Origin: Nocardia jinanensis | Lineage (GTDB): Bacteria; Actinomycetota; Actinomycetes; Mycobacteriales; Mycobacteriaceae | NCBI RefSeq assembly: GCF_014645735.1 | Contig: NZ_BMMH01000002.1 | Location: 744,001 to 808,000 of the forward strand | Length of the DNA stretch: 64,000 nt | Direction of reading: 5' to 3' | In this document: piece after piece, positions 24,193-32,865 of the stretch | How positions within the stretch are numbered: the stretch's first letter is position 1 | How the letters are laid out: every line of letters begins with the position of its first letter | The notes under the pieces: generated by a model | What the model was told of the DNA's origin: nothing | Seen by the model: the letters and a program-made list of their open reading frames with translations, nothing else | Database searches by the model: none | Made by a program: the position numbers and the translations under genes

Positions 24193-25725
24193 TCACTGCC
24201 AGGACGCGGTCCGCCAGTCCACATGACCATCGGCGCGGGGCTGCCACTGCAGGCCGATGGTCTTGCCGTAGGTCGATACGGTGTAGTCGAGATTGACGAC
24301 CCAGGATCGTTGCTGGTTCAACGCCCAGATCTCCGATATCACCGCCCGCCGCTGCCGCTGGTCCACCGTTGTTCCGGCCCGCACGATCAGCGCATCGATA
24401 TCCGGGTCGGAGAACAGGGCGTTCCCGGTGGGGCCGAACAGATAGTTCAACGTGGTGGAGGCATCCATCATCGACGGCGAGAACTGCGAGAGATATAGAC
24501 CCCGGAACTGGTGGGTGGTCCATTTGAGATCGAAACTCGCCGCATCCGACCCCCGCAGTTCGATGTCGATGCCGATCCGGGAGAGTTGCGCGGCCACCGC
24601 CTGGGCGAGCTGACTCGACATCGGAACATTGCCGTCGGTGGGATAATCCAGCGGAATCGCGGTGCCGCGGTATCCGCTCTCGGCCACCAGCCGCTCGGCC
24701 GTCGCGAGATCGTGATCGAGTGGCGCGAGTGTGCCGTCGTAACCCTCGACATCGGGGGCGACGGCCGATCCACTGGCTACGGCACCGTACCCGTAGAGCA
24801 CGGTATCGATGATCGTCTCGCGGTCGATGGCCATACTGATCGCATTGCGCAGCTTCTGATCCGCCAGCGGCCCACCGGCCTCGGCGTTACCCGACAGGTA
24901 CACGAGCTGGTTCGCCTGCTTCTCCACCGGTTCGGCCGCGCCCCGGACCGCGCTGATCTGCGCGGGTGTGAGCGATGTCAGGTCGATATCACCGGCGAGC
25001 AGGCCGTTGATCCGTGCTTCCGGATCGGCGACCGGCAGGACGGTGACATGGCCGATCGACGGTTCACCGCCCCAGTACCGCGGATAGGAAGCCAGCTCGA
25101 CCGACACACCGGGCGTCCAGCTCACGAACCGGTACGGGCCGGAACCGATCGGCCGATCGGCGAACCCTTTCGATCCGACCCGCCGGTAGTACTGCTCCGG
25201 CACGACCGAGATGTAGTAGGCCATCCGCGGGAACGCCGCGTCCGCCTTCTTCAAGGTGAACACCACCTCGCCGTTCGCGCCGGTCCCGACACTCGCGATG
25301 TTGTTCGTGTAGATCCGGTTGAGCGATCTCGGGTTGTCCATCACGGCCCGGAAACTGAAGACGACATCGGCGGCGGTCACGGGTGTGCCGTCGTGGAATA
25401 CGGCGTCCCGGCGCAGCGGGAAAGTCCACACCCCACCGTCGCCGGACGCCGTCCATCCGGTGGCGAGACGAGGTGCCAGACTTCCGTCCGGCATGACCTC
25501 GTTCAGCTGATCGAAGACCGACCGGAAGATATTCGTCGAGTACAGACTGTTGTCGACCACCGGATCTGGCGATTTCAGGTCCATGGGCTGGGCGACGGTG
25601 ATCGAATCCGTCTCCGCGCCCGTGGGACCGGCGCAGCCGGCGAGGACGAGAGCGCCCGCCACCAGGGCGGCGACCGCAGCGGTAGCGCGTCCGCGGGCCG
25701 CGCGCATCGCAGGAAGCCGGCTCAT
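24193..25725 (-). CDS. ABC transporter substrate-binding lipoprotein (dipeptide/opine type, SBP family 5)
   Basis: 510-aa extracellular solute-binding protein. The signal peptide runs to about residue 30 with lipobox LAGC (C31). The family 5 core includes LAPRLATGWTASGDGGVWTF, AVFHDGTPVTAADVVFSF and LRNAISMAIDRETIIDTVLYG. It feeds the permeases and ATPase encoded just upstream. Start MSRLPAM overlaps the ATPase stop by 4 nt (ATGA), which excludes a much longer in-frame reading. Family members bind peptides, opines, nickel chelates or glutathione; the ligand here is unknown. Confidence 0.9.
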   Translation of the reverse strand: MSRLPAMRAARGRATAAVAALVAGALVLAGCAGPTGAETDSITVAQPMDLKSPDPVVDNSLYSTNIFRSVFDQLNEVMPDGSLAPRLATGWTASGDGGVWTFPLRRDAVFHDGTPVTAADVVFSFRAVMDNPRSLNRIYTNNIASVGTGANGEVVFTLKKADAAFPRMAYYISVVPEQYYRRVGSKGFADRPIGSGPYRFVSWTPGVSVELASYPRYWGGEPSIGHVTVLPVADPEARINGLLAGDIDLTSLTPAQISAVRGAAEPVEKQANQLVYLSGNAEAGGPLADQKLRNAISMAIDRETIIDTVLYGYGAVASGSAVAPDVEGYDGTLAPLDHDLATAERLVAESGYRGTAIPLDYPTDGNVPMSSQLAQAVAAQLSRIGIDIELRGSDAASFDLKWTTHQFRGLYLSQFSPSMMDASTTLNYLFGPTGNALFSDPDIDALIVRAGTTVDQRQRRAVISEIWALNQQRSWVVNLDYTVSTYGKTIGLQWQPRADGHVDWRTASWQ

Positions 25726-27383
25726 GCCACCGCCACCTCGTCGGCGCGGCGAACGGCCCGGCGCGACGGGTCGGGTACCGGCGCCGAATCCAGCAGCATC
25801 CGCGTGTACTCGTGCTGCGGGTCGCCGAATACCTGTTCGGCGGGACCGTATTCGACGAAGCGGCCCCGCCGCATCACCGCCACCTCGTCGGCGAGGCTGC
25901 GCACCACTGCGAGATCGTGGGAGACGAACAGATACGCCAGCCCCAGCTCTCGTTGCAGGTCGCGCAGTAGGTCGAGGACCTGGGCCTGGATGGAGACATC
26001 GAGCGCCGATGTCGGCTCGTCGAGGATCAGCGCCTCGGGGCGCAGGGCCAGGGCTCGGGCGATACCGATCCGCTGACGCTGGCCACCCGAGAACTCCGCG
26101 GGACGCCGCCGCGCCATCGCCGTGGTCAGGCCCACCTGGTCGAGAACTTCCGCGACGCGCGCCGGCGAATAGCATTTGTCGATACGCAGCGGTTCGGCGA
26201 CTATCTCGTGCACGGTCAGCCGTGGGTCGAGACTGGAGTACGGGTCCTGGAACACGGCCTGGACCGCGCGGCGCAACGGCCGTCGGGCGCGATCGGACAA
26301 CCTGGTGACGTCCCGTCCGTGCACATACACCGCCCCCGACGTGGGCTTCTGGATACCCAGGATCGTCTTCACCAAGGTGCTCTTCCCGCAGCCCGATTCG
26401 CCCACCAGGCCGATGGTGACGCCTTTGTCCAGACGCAGGGTCACACCGTCCACCGCCCGGAACTGTTCCGGTTTCGAGCGCCACGAGTTCCGGATCGGAT
26501 AGTGCACGTGGACGTCTTCGACGTCGACGACGGGCCGGCTCCGTTTCGTATCGGGTAACGGCGCGGCCTTGCCGGCTACGCGCCCGTCGCCCAGTGCGAG
26601 CACCGCGGACAGGAGCCGGCGCGTGTATTCCTCGCGCGGACTCCGGAAGATCTCGAGCGTAGTTCCCTGTTCCACCAGCTTGCCGCGGTACATGACCAGT
26701 ACCCGGTCGGCGTTCTCGGCGACCAGGCCGAGATCGTGGGTGACCAGGACGAGCGAGGAGCCGACCCGTTCACGCACCTCCTGCATCACCCTCATCACCT
26801 GTGCCTGCACCGTGACATCGAGCGCGGTGGTCGGTTCGTCGGCGATGAGCATGCGCGGATCGTGGGCCATCGCCATGGCGATCATCACCCGCTGCCGCTG
26901 GCCGCCCGAGAGCTCATGGGGATAGGACCGCAGTGTGCGTTCGGGATCGGGCATATGCACCGACTCGAGCAATTCGAGGCACCGGGACCGGACCTCGTCC
27001 TTGGTGAGACCACCGGCATGCAGTCCGATCATCTCGGCCATCTGCGTGTAGACACGCATCACCGGATTCAGCGACATCATCGGATCCTGGAAGACCATGG
27101 CGAGATCGGCGCCCCGCACGGCCCGTAGGGACCTGTCGTCCGCTGTCAGCAGGTCGAGGTCCCCGAGCCGCACGCTGCCACCGGTGACTCGCACTCCGCG
27201 TGGCAGCAGGCCCATGGCGGCCAGCACGGTCATCGACTTGCCGGATCCGGATTCGCCCACCAGTGCGACCGCTTCGCCGGGATGGATATCGAACGAGACG
27301 CCGTCCACCAGCCGGTTCGGCGCGTGGGCGGGTCCGGCTTCGATCACCAGGTCACGAACACTGATCACTTGTTGTCGGGTCAT
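25722..27383 (-). CDS. Fused dual ATP-binding protein of dipeptide-type ABC importer (DppD-DppF fusion)
   Basis: 553 aa with two complete nucleotide-binding domains. The first has Walker A GESGSGKS (about residue 40), signature LSGGQRQRVMIAMA and Walker B MLIADEPTTALD. The second has Walker A GESGCGKS (about 335), signature FSGGQRQRIGIARAL and LILDEPTSALD. Both halves appear catalytically intact. It overlaps both neighbouring genes by 4 nt, showing strict operon organisation. A similar fused protein is encoded at the right end of the window. Confidence 0.9.
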   Translation of the reverse strand: MTRQQVISVRDLVIEAGPAHAPNRLVDGVSFDIHPGEAVALVGESGSGKSMTVLAAMGLLPRGVRVTGGSVRLGDLDLLTADDRSLRAVRGADLAMVFQDPMMSLNPVMRVYTQMAEMIGLHAGGLTKDEVRSRCLELLESVHMPDPERTLRSYPHELSGGQRQRVMIAMAMAHDPRMLIADEPTTALDVTVQAQVMRVMQEVRERVGSSLVLVTHDLGLVAENADRVLVMYRGKLVEQGTTLEIFRSPREEYTRRLLSAVLALGDGRVAGKAAPLPDTKRSRPVVDVEDVHVHYPIRNSWRSKPEQFRAVDGVTLRLDKGVTIGLVGESGCGKSTLVKTILGIQKPTSGAVYVHGRDVTRLSDRARRPLRRAVQAVFQDPYSSLDPRLTVHEIVAEPLRIDKCYSPARVAEVLDQVGLTTAMARRRPAEFSGGQRQRIGIARALALRPEALILDEPTSALDVSIQAQVLDLLRDLQRELGLAYLFVSHDLAVVRSLADEVAVMRRGRFVEYGPAEQVFGDPQHEYTRMLLDSAPVPDPSRRAVRRADEVAVA

Positions 27384-28240
27384 CGGTCACTCTTTTCCGG
27401 CGTCTCGGCGCTCGTCAGTCGTTTGCTGAGGAATTGGAGACCGGCGATGAGCATGAAGAGCAGCACGCCGGGGACAACGGTGAGCATCGGCTCGGAGCGC
27501 AGGAACGACTGACCGTCCCGGATCATCCCGCCGAGGCTGGGTGTGGGTGCCTGGATCCCGAGCCCCAGATACGACATGGCCGCCTCGTAGAGCACGATGG
27601 TGCCGACATCGAACGGGATCATGATCAATACGGTGGGCAGCGCGTTGGGGAGCAGGTGCCGCCGCAGGATCCAGGCGGTGCCCGCCCCGTGGGTTTTCGG
27701 CGCCCAGATGAATTCGCGTTCACGCAGCGACCACGCCGTGGCACGCGAGACACGGGCGTACCCGACCCAATTGGCGAGTCCGATCACGATGACGAGAACG
27801 GGGATCGACGGCCCGAGCGCCGAGACGATCGCGATCAGCAGCAGCATCACCGGCATGGCCAGCTGGATATCGGAGATAGCCGAGATGATGTTGTCGAGCC
27901 GGCCACCGAAGTAGCCGGCGCACAACCCGAGGAGCACACCTAGCACCACGCTGATGAGTACCGCGGGCACCGCGACCAGCAGGCACATACATCCGGCGAC
28001 CGCGAGCCGCGACAGCGTGTCCCGGCCGAGATCGTCGGTGCCGAGCGGATGCGCCGGATCGGCCAGCATCGGCAGGAAACGGTTCTGCAGATCCTGTCCG
28101 GTCGGATCGTAGGAGGGCAGGATCGGGGTGACGACGACCACGAGCAGGACCACCGTGAGCATGGTGACGGCGATCGCCACGCTGGGATCGATCCGGCGGC
28201 GCCGGGCGTCGGGACGTGATCCGATGGCTACAGAAGTCAT
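27380..28240 (-). CDS. ABC transporter permease, DppC-like
   Basis: 286-aa membrane protein with about six helices. The DppC/OppC marks are HPLGTDDLGRDTLSRL near residue 75, and the EAA-loop region WSLREREFIWAPKTHGAGTAWILRRHLLPNALPT, which contacts the ATPase. ATG at 28240 overlaps the stop of the DppB-like gene by 4 nt. Forms the inner-membrane channel with the neighbouring permease. Confidence 0.9.
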   Translation of the reverse strand: MTSVAIGSRPDARRRRIDPSVAIAVTMLTVVLLVVVVTPILPSYDPTGQDLQNRFLPMLADPAHPLGTDDLGRDTLSRLAVAGCMCLLVAVPAVLISVVLGVLLGLCAGYFGGRLDNIISAISDIQLAMPVMLLLIAIVSALGPSIPVLVIVIGLANWVGYARVSRATAWSLREREFIWAPKTHGAGTAWILRRHLLPNALPTVLIMIPFDVGTIVLYEAAMSYLGLGIQAPTPSLGGMIRDGQSFLRSEPMLTVVPGVLLFMLIAGLQFLSKRLTSAETPEKSDR

Positions 28241-29154
28241 TTCAGCCTCACTCGCGGGTCGATGACCGAGTACAGGAGGTCGACCGCCAGGTTGACCACG
28301 ACGAAGAAGAGGGCGATCACCAGAATCGAGGTCTGCACCACCGTGTAGTCGCGCCCGGCGATGGACTGGATCAGCAACTGGCCGATACCGGGCCAGTTGA
28401 ACACCAGTTCCACGACGATGGAGCCACCCAGCAGAACGCCCAGGTTGATACCGGCCACCGTGATGACCGGCAGCACCGCGTTGGGGAGCATATGCCGCAA
28501 CAGGACTACCCCGCGCCGCTGACCTTTCGCATACGCGGTGCGTACATAATCGGCGCTCCGCTGTTCGACGAATGCGGTATCGAGCAGCCTGATGTACAGC
28601 GCGCATTCGAGTGTGGCGATGGTGATCGCCGGGAGCACGATGGACAGCGGACTGTTGTTGCCCAGCGCCGGGAACATGCGCAGTGTCACCGCGAACACCA
28701 TGACCAGCATGACGCCGAGCCAGAACGACGGGATCGCCTGGCGCGCACTGGCGAACCACAGCACGGCCGCACGCAGCCGCGCGGAGTCGGTGTACTGGAG
28801 GATCATCACGACGGCGAAGGCCGCCGCGATACCGAGGACGAAGCCGGTCGACGCGAGTTCCAGGGTCGCCGGCAACCGCTGTGCGACGAGGTCCAGGCTC
28901 GGGATGTTCTGTTTCAGCGACATTCCCAGATCGCCCGTGACGGCGTCACCGAGGAATCGGCCGTACTGCACCACCAGCGGATCGTCGAAGCCCAATGTCT
29001 TCGAGAGTTCGTCGACGTCCGCGGCGGAGGCGTCGGGCCCCAGCAGCAGCGCCGCGGGGTTACCGGAGAGCCTGACCAAGAAGAACGCGACCGTGACGAC
29101 ACCGAAGATCGTCACGAGGCTCTGCACGATCCGGCGAGCCAGATATCGGGGCAC
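28237..29154 (-). CDS. ABC transporter permease, DppB-like
   Basis: 305 aa, six membrane helices. N-terminus MPRYLARRIVQSLVTIFGVV and the FFLVRLSGNPA segment are typical of DppB/OppB; a C-terminal DPRVRLK tail is also characteristic. GTG start. First gene of the ABC operon in transcription order, preceded by a 242-bp region with two palindromes that may hold its promoter and operator. Confidence 0.9.
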   Translation of the reverse strand: MPRYLARRIVQSLVTIFGVVTVAFFLVRLSGNPAALLLGPDASAADVDELSKTLGFDDPLVVQYGRFLGDAVTGDLGMSLKQNIPSLDLVAQRLPATLELASTGFVLGIAAAFAVVMILQYTDSARLRAAVLWFASARQAIPSFWLGVMLVMVFAVTLRMFPALGNNSPLSIVLPAITIATLECALYIRLLDTAFVEQRSADYVRTAYAKGQRRGVVLLRHMLPNAVLPVITVAGINLGVLLGGSIVVELVFNWPGIGQLLIQSIAGRDYTVVQTSILVIALFFVVVNLAVDLLYSVIDPRVRLK

Positions 29155-29221
29155 CAGAGACCCTCCTGTTCACATGTCTCGGGTTGGTTCGGCACCCCAC
29201 GCGAACGATGGGCGGGTGTGC

Positions 29222-29240
29222 CGGGTCGTGATACGACCCG
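29222..29240 (-). promoter_or_regulatory. Inverted repeat upstream of the ABC operon
   Basis: cgggtcgt-gat-acgacccg, 8-bp perfect arms, about 70 nt before the DppB-like start. Could be an operator or the terminator of the upstream flavin reductase gene; the short loop and GC content allow either. Confidence 0.35.
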
Positions 29241-29301
29241 TAGAGATTCCATCCGGCGGCTGTTTCGCGAGCTGGTCCGAGCCGTCATGTTTTGATTTCG
29301 C

Positions 29302-29320
29302 CGAAACCGATTCGGTTTCG
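29302..29320 (-). promoter_or_regulatory. 19-bp palindrome, candidate operator
   Basis: cgaaaccga-t-tcggtttcg is a perfect palindrome with 9-bp arms and a single central base, in the gap between the flavin reductase gene and the DppB-like gene. The spacing suits a dimeric regulator. The GntR-family regulator encoded at 30112 is the nearest candidate. Confidence 0.45.
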
Positions 29321-29396
29321 TACGACCTGACCTGGTCTTTTCAGTGGCTTCCGCCGGTATTCGCCTACGCCGGTGTGGACGATTTCGATCCAATGT

Positions 29397-30065
29397 TCAT
29401 CGAAGGTCGGTCACCGGTACTCCGGTGGTGCGATCGGCGTGACTTCCGGCCAGTTCTACCGACCGCTTCCCGGCCAGGACATCGGCCGCGGCGGGAACCG
29501 GAATCCGGTACGACTCGGCGACAGTTGTGTACAGCGCACCACCCAGTCGGCCCACCGGACGGTAGGCGGCGATATCGATACGCCCCCGCTCGTCGAGCAC
29601 GCCATCGTCGACATGGATCGCGACGACCTCGGCGAATACCAACGTGGTCCCGGGCATGGCCTTCTCCTCGACCGCCCGGCACTCGAGGGCGGCCTTGGCC
29701 CCCGCCAGACGGGGCGCCCGGACCGCTGTTCCCGCTACGGTGCGCAATCCGAGCAGCTCGGCCTCGTCGATCTCCGGTGGGACGACCGCGGCGGTATCGG
29801 TTTGTGTGCCGGCCGATCCCTCGGTGACGAGATTGACGACGAAATCGCCCGTCTCACGGATATTGTCCAGCGTGTCCTTCCGACCGGTGAACGACACCAT
29901 CAGCATCGGCGGGTCCATCGTGACCAGCGCGAAGTAGCTGTACGGTGCGAGATTCCCCACACCCGTGGCCGAAACAGTGCTCACCCAGGCGATCGGGCGG
30001 GGCACCACGGCATTCTTGATCATCCAGGTGAAATCGACCCGGTCCGAAGACATGTCGAGGTACAT
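29397..30065 (-). CDS. Flavin reductase family protein (FMN-binding split barrel)
   Basis: 222 aa. Family marks are KNAVVPRPIAWVSTVSATGVGNLAPYSYF, the FMN-binding DPPMLMVSFTGRKDTLDNI, and GDFVVNLV. Such proteins either reduce FMN with NAD(P)H for two-component monooxygenases or bind flavin as an oxidoreductase. In this region it is the first of three potential reductase partners for the LLM monooxygenases. It lies about 46 nt downstream of the GntR regulator gene on the same strand. Confidence 0.85.
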   Translation of the reverse strand: MYLDMSSDRVDFTWMIKNAVVPRPIAWVSTVSATGVGNLAPYSYFALVTMDPPMLMVSFTGRKDTLDNIRETGDFVVNLVTEGSAGTQTDTAAVVPPEIDEAELLGLRTVAGTAVRAPRLAGAKAALECRAVEEKAMPGTTLVFAEVVAIHVDDGVLDERGRIDIAAYRPVGRLGGALYTTVAESYRIPVPAAADVLAGKRSVELAGSHADRTTGVPVTDLR

Positions 30066-30111
30066 GACTCACTCCTAGCTCAGCGCGACAGACCCGCCCC
30101 GCGGGTGGATC

Positions 30112-30927
30112 TCAGTGGGATTCGTCCACGACCTGGTGCATAGCGCGCACGCTGTCGTCACGGGCCCAGAGCGCGACGCGATCGCCGCGATAGTGTCCGT
30201 AGGCCAGCATGCGAGGACGGCCCGTGGCGTCGCGGACGAGGGTTTCGCGCACCAGCAGCGCCGAGCCCGGTTCGACGCCGAGCACCTTGGCCGTCCGCTC
30301 GTCACAGTTGACCGCTTCGACCGTCGCCTCGATATGCGACTCCGACATCGCGCGCAGCTCGGACAGCTGGGTCTCGAGGTCTCCGCGGGGGTCCGGGGCC
30401 CCGGGCCGGTGATAGCCGACGATGATGCCGATCACCTCACCACCCCGGCGCACGAGATCCTCCTGCAGGACGACCCGGAAATCGTCGAGTTCGAGGCGGG
30501 CACGGAGGTATCCGTCGGCGAGGACAGTGGTCCGTTCGACGTGTTCGAGTTCGACACCCAGGGAGGGATGGTCGACCCCGCCGGTGGAGGATCGCCAGGT
30601 GCCGACCGGGAGCATTTCGAGGAGCGGGAGTTCGGAGATGGCGGCGACGACCCGGGTACCGACCTTCTGACGACGTTGGATGAGCCCTTCACTGCCCAGC
30701 ATCTGCAGCGCGGACCGGATCGAGTTCCGCGTCATCATCAGGGACATGACGAGATTCTCTTCCGCGAATGCGTCGCGATCGGTCAGCAGGTGCCGCCGTA
30801 TTCCGGCCCGGAGCAGTACATGCGCCCGGCGCGGGGACGACTGGAGCAGTTCCCGGACCCGTTTGCTGCTGCCCGCACGAGCACGCCCGAGCGCCTCGGT
30901 GAGTTCGTCGTGCGACGACACGGTCAT
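30112..30927 (-). CDS. GntR family regulator with UTRA domain (HutC type)
   Basis: 271 aa. The winged helix at about residues 40-95 (AEENLVMSLMMTRNSIRSALQMLGSEGLIQRRQKVGTRV split over the motif) is followed by a UTRA ligand-binding domain (about 115-265, with VERTTVLADGYLRARLELD and SALLVRETLVRDATGRPRML). Likely the local regulator of the monooxygenase/ABC region, sensing a small pathway molecule. The 166 bp upstream (30928-31093) separate it from ribBA and contain no obvious palindrome. Confidence 0.85.
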   Translation of the reverse strand: MTVSSHDELTEALGRARAGSSKRVRELLQSSPRRAHVLLRAGIRRHLLTDRDAFAEENLVMSLMMTRNSIRSALQMLGSEGLIQRRQKVGTRVVAAISELPLLEMLPVGTWRSSTGGVDHPSLGVELEHVERTTVLADGYLRARLELDDFRVVLQEDLVRRGGEVIGIIVGYHRPGAPDPRGDLETQLSELRAMSESHIEATVEAVNCDERTAKVLGVEPGSALLVRETLVRDATGRPRMLAYGHYRGDRVALWARDDSVRAMHQVVDESH

Positions 30928-31093
30928 GACGGTCCCCTTTCGTGGGTTGCCATACGCCGACCGCGCCTGCCTTTACCGGCGTAGCGTCGACGCAGAGCAG
31001 TCTTTCGACACCGGGTGACAAAAGAATTACGCCGCGTGACGCAGGTGGAAATTGTCCGAAATCAGCGAACGATAAGCCCGTTACCTGTGTTTT

Positions 31094-32368
31094 TCACTGC
31101 TCCGGCACTCTTCCACCGGATACCGCACGGTGACGTAGGTCGAATTCTCCGGCCGCGGCGGCGTCGAAGAGGTGTCCCATCCGCCGCCGTTTGGCGTCGA
31201 GATAACGCACATTCGACGCCGCCACTCCGACGACCAAGGGAATGCGCTCGGCGATATCTATGCCCGCGGTCTGTAGTCCCCGGACCTTGTCCGGATTGTT
31301 CGTCAGCACGCGGACCCGATCGATGCGGAGGTCGCGCAGGATGGCCGCGGCGGCACCGTACTCGCGGCCGTCGACCGGCTCGTCGAGTTCGATATTCGCC
31401 TCGACCGTATCCAGCCCCCGGTCCTGCAGCCGGTAGGCCGCGAGCTTCTTCAGCAGTCCGATACCGCGCCCTTCGTGGCCACGCAGGTACACCACCACCC
31501 CGCCGTCGCGACGGATCCGGTCGAGCGCCGCGTCCAGCTGTGGCCCGCACTCGCAACGCCGGGAGTGGAAGGCCTCGCCCGTGAGGCATTCCGAGTGCAC
31601 CCGCACCAGCGGCGCGCCCCGGTGCACATCGCCGGAGAGGAGCGCGATGTGCTCGGCACCGGTTTCGGTGTCCTGGTAGCCGATGGCTCGCAGCTCCCCG
31701 GACAGCGTAGGCAGGACGGTTTCCGCGCCACGGCGAACCCGCGGGGCCACCTCCCAGCGGTCCGGATCGTGGCGGCGGCGATACTCGGCGAGTTCCGCGA
31801 TCGTCAGAACCGGCAGACCCATCCGGGTGCCCAGCGCCGCCACCTGCGGATAACGCATCATCGACCCATCGTCGGCGACGAGTTCGGCGATCACACCGAC
31901 CGCCGGAAGACCGGCCAGCGTGCACAGGTCCACCGCGGCCTCGGTATGGCCGGGTCGTTCGAGTACCCCGCCGGGGCGAGCCCGCAGCGGCAGCACATGT
32001 CCGGGGCGGGTGAAATCCGCCGGGCCGGCCTCCGCCGCGGCGAGCAGCCGCAGCGTATGCCCTCTGTCCGCGGCGGAGATCCCGGTCGAAACACCCCGCG
32101 CGGCATCGACAGTCACGGTGTAGGCGGTCGACTTCGGATCTTCGTTGTGGGCCACCATCGCCGGCAGGTCGAGGGCGTCGGCGCGTTCGGCGGTCATCGG
32201 CGCGCACAGCAGCCCCGAAGTGTTGCGCACCGTCCACGCGATCCATTCCGTACCGACCCGGTCCGCCGCGAGGACGATATCGCCCTCGTTCTCCCGATCC
32301 GCGGCATCGGTCACCAGCACCGGACGACCCGCACGCAGCGCGTCGATTGCCGCGTCGAACACACTCAT
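31094..32368 (-). CDS. ribBA: Bifunctional DHBP synthase / GTP cyclohydrolase II (RibBA)
   Basis: 424-aa enzyme for the two entry reactions of riboflavin synthesis. Residues 1-200 form 3,4-dihydroxy-2-butanone-4-phosphate synthase with DRENEGD (24-30) and the RPGHVLPLRA block. Residues 205-410 form GTP cyclohydrolase II with zinc ligands C261, C272 and C274 (HSRRCECG) and LRGHEGRGIGL. No other riboflavin genes are nearby. It overlaps the flavin reductase gene upstream by 4 nt, so it belongs to a flavin-handling operon serving the FMN monooxygenases rather than a housekeeping rib operon. Confidence 0.9.
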   Translation of the reverse strand: MSVFDAAIDALRAGRPVLVTDAADRENEGDIVLAADRVGTEWIAWTVRNTSGLLCAPMTAERADALDLPAMVAHNEDPKSTAYTVTVDAARGVSTGISAADRGHTLRLLAAAEAGPADFTRPGHVLPLRARPGGVLERPGHTEAAVDLCTLAGLPAVGVIAELVADDGSMMRYPQVAALGTRMGLPVLTIAELAEYRRRHDPDRWEVAPRVRRGAETVLPTLSGELRAIGYQDTETGAEHIALLSGDVHRGAPLVRVHSECLTGEAFHSRRCECGPQLDAALDRIRRDGGVVVYLRGHEGRGIGLLKKLAAYRLQDRGLDTVEANIELDEPVDGREYGAAAAILRDLRIDRVRVLTNNPDKVRGLQTAGIDIAERIPLVVGVAASNVRYLDAKRRRMGHLFDAAAAGEFDLRHRAVSGGRVPEQ

Positions 32369-32865
32369 TCGCTCTCCTGAACCAGACGGCGGAACTTGCT
32401 GCCGTGGAACACCATCGGCGCGATCTCCCCCGCGATCTCGAACCCGCTCACTGCCATCAGCACGATGTCGTGGTCACCGGCGGGCATCTCCTCGGTCACC
32501 ACCGCCTCCATCCACATACTCGCGCCTTCGACGAACAGTGCCCCGGCCTCGGTGGACCGGGTCGCCAACCCCGCGAAGCGGTCCCGGTCCTTGGCGGCCA
32601 ACGCGCGTGCCGCGTCCTGATGGTCCTCGCCCAGGACACTGATTCCGAGCTGTGCCCCGGTGCGCAGCCTCGGCCAGGTGGTCGAGGTCCGCTGGACACA
32701 GAACGCCACCAACGGCGGGTCCAGCGAAACCGTCACGAAGCTGCTCGCCGCCATCCCGACGTATTCACCGCCGACGACCGCGCACAACGCCACGACGCCG
32801 CTGGGGAAACGGCCGTACGCCCGGCGTAGTGCGACCTGATCGAACGGGACCGCCGCCGCCGTCAT
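32365..32865 (-). CDS. Flavin reductase family protein (HpaC/DszD-like)
   Basis: 166 aa, the normal length of short-chain flavin reductases. Core motifs are LRRAYGRFPSGVVALCA, AASSFVTVSLDPPLVAFCVQRTSTTWPRL and a GDHDIVLMAV segment near the C-terminus. It is expected to reduce FMN with NAD(P)H and pass FMNH2 to the LLM monooxygenases. ATG at 32865 overlaps the stop of the upstream FMN reductase by 4 nt and its stop overlaps the ribBA start by 4 nt. Confidence 0.85.
   Translation of the reverse strand: MTAAAVPFDQVALRRAYGRFPSGVVALCAVVGGEYVGMAASSFVTVSLDPPLVAFCVQRTSTTWPRLRTGAQLGISVLGEDHQDAARALAAKDRDRFAGLATRSTEAGALFVEGASMWMEAVVTEEMPAGDHDIVLMAVSGFEIAGEIAPMVFHGSKFRRLVQESE

Noticed and set aside
24511-26076. 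521-codon plus-strand frame
   Set aside because: Antisense to the binding-protein and ATPase genes, with Arg/His/Gly-rich composition and no motif.
24193-26484. 763-codon minus-strand frame ending in the substrate-binding protein
   Set aside because: The upstream 250 codons are an out-of-frame reading of the ABC ATPase gene. The real start is the ATG at 25725 with a 4-nt overlap and a proper lipoprotein signal.
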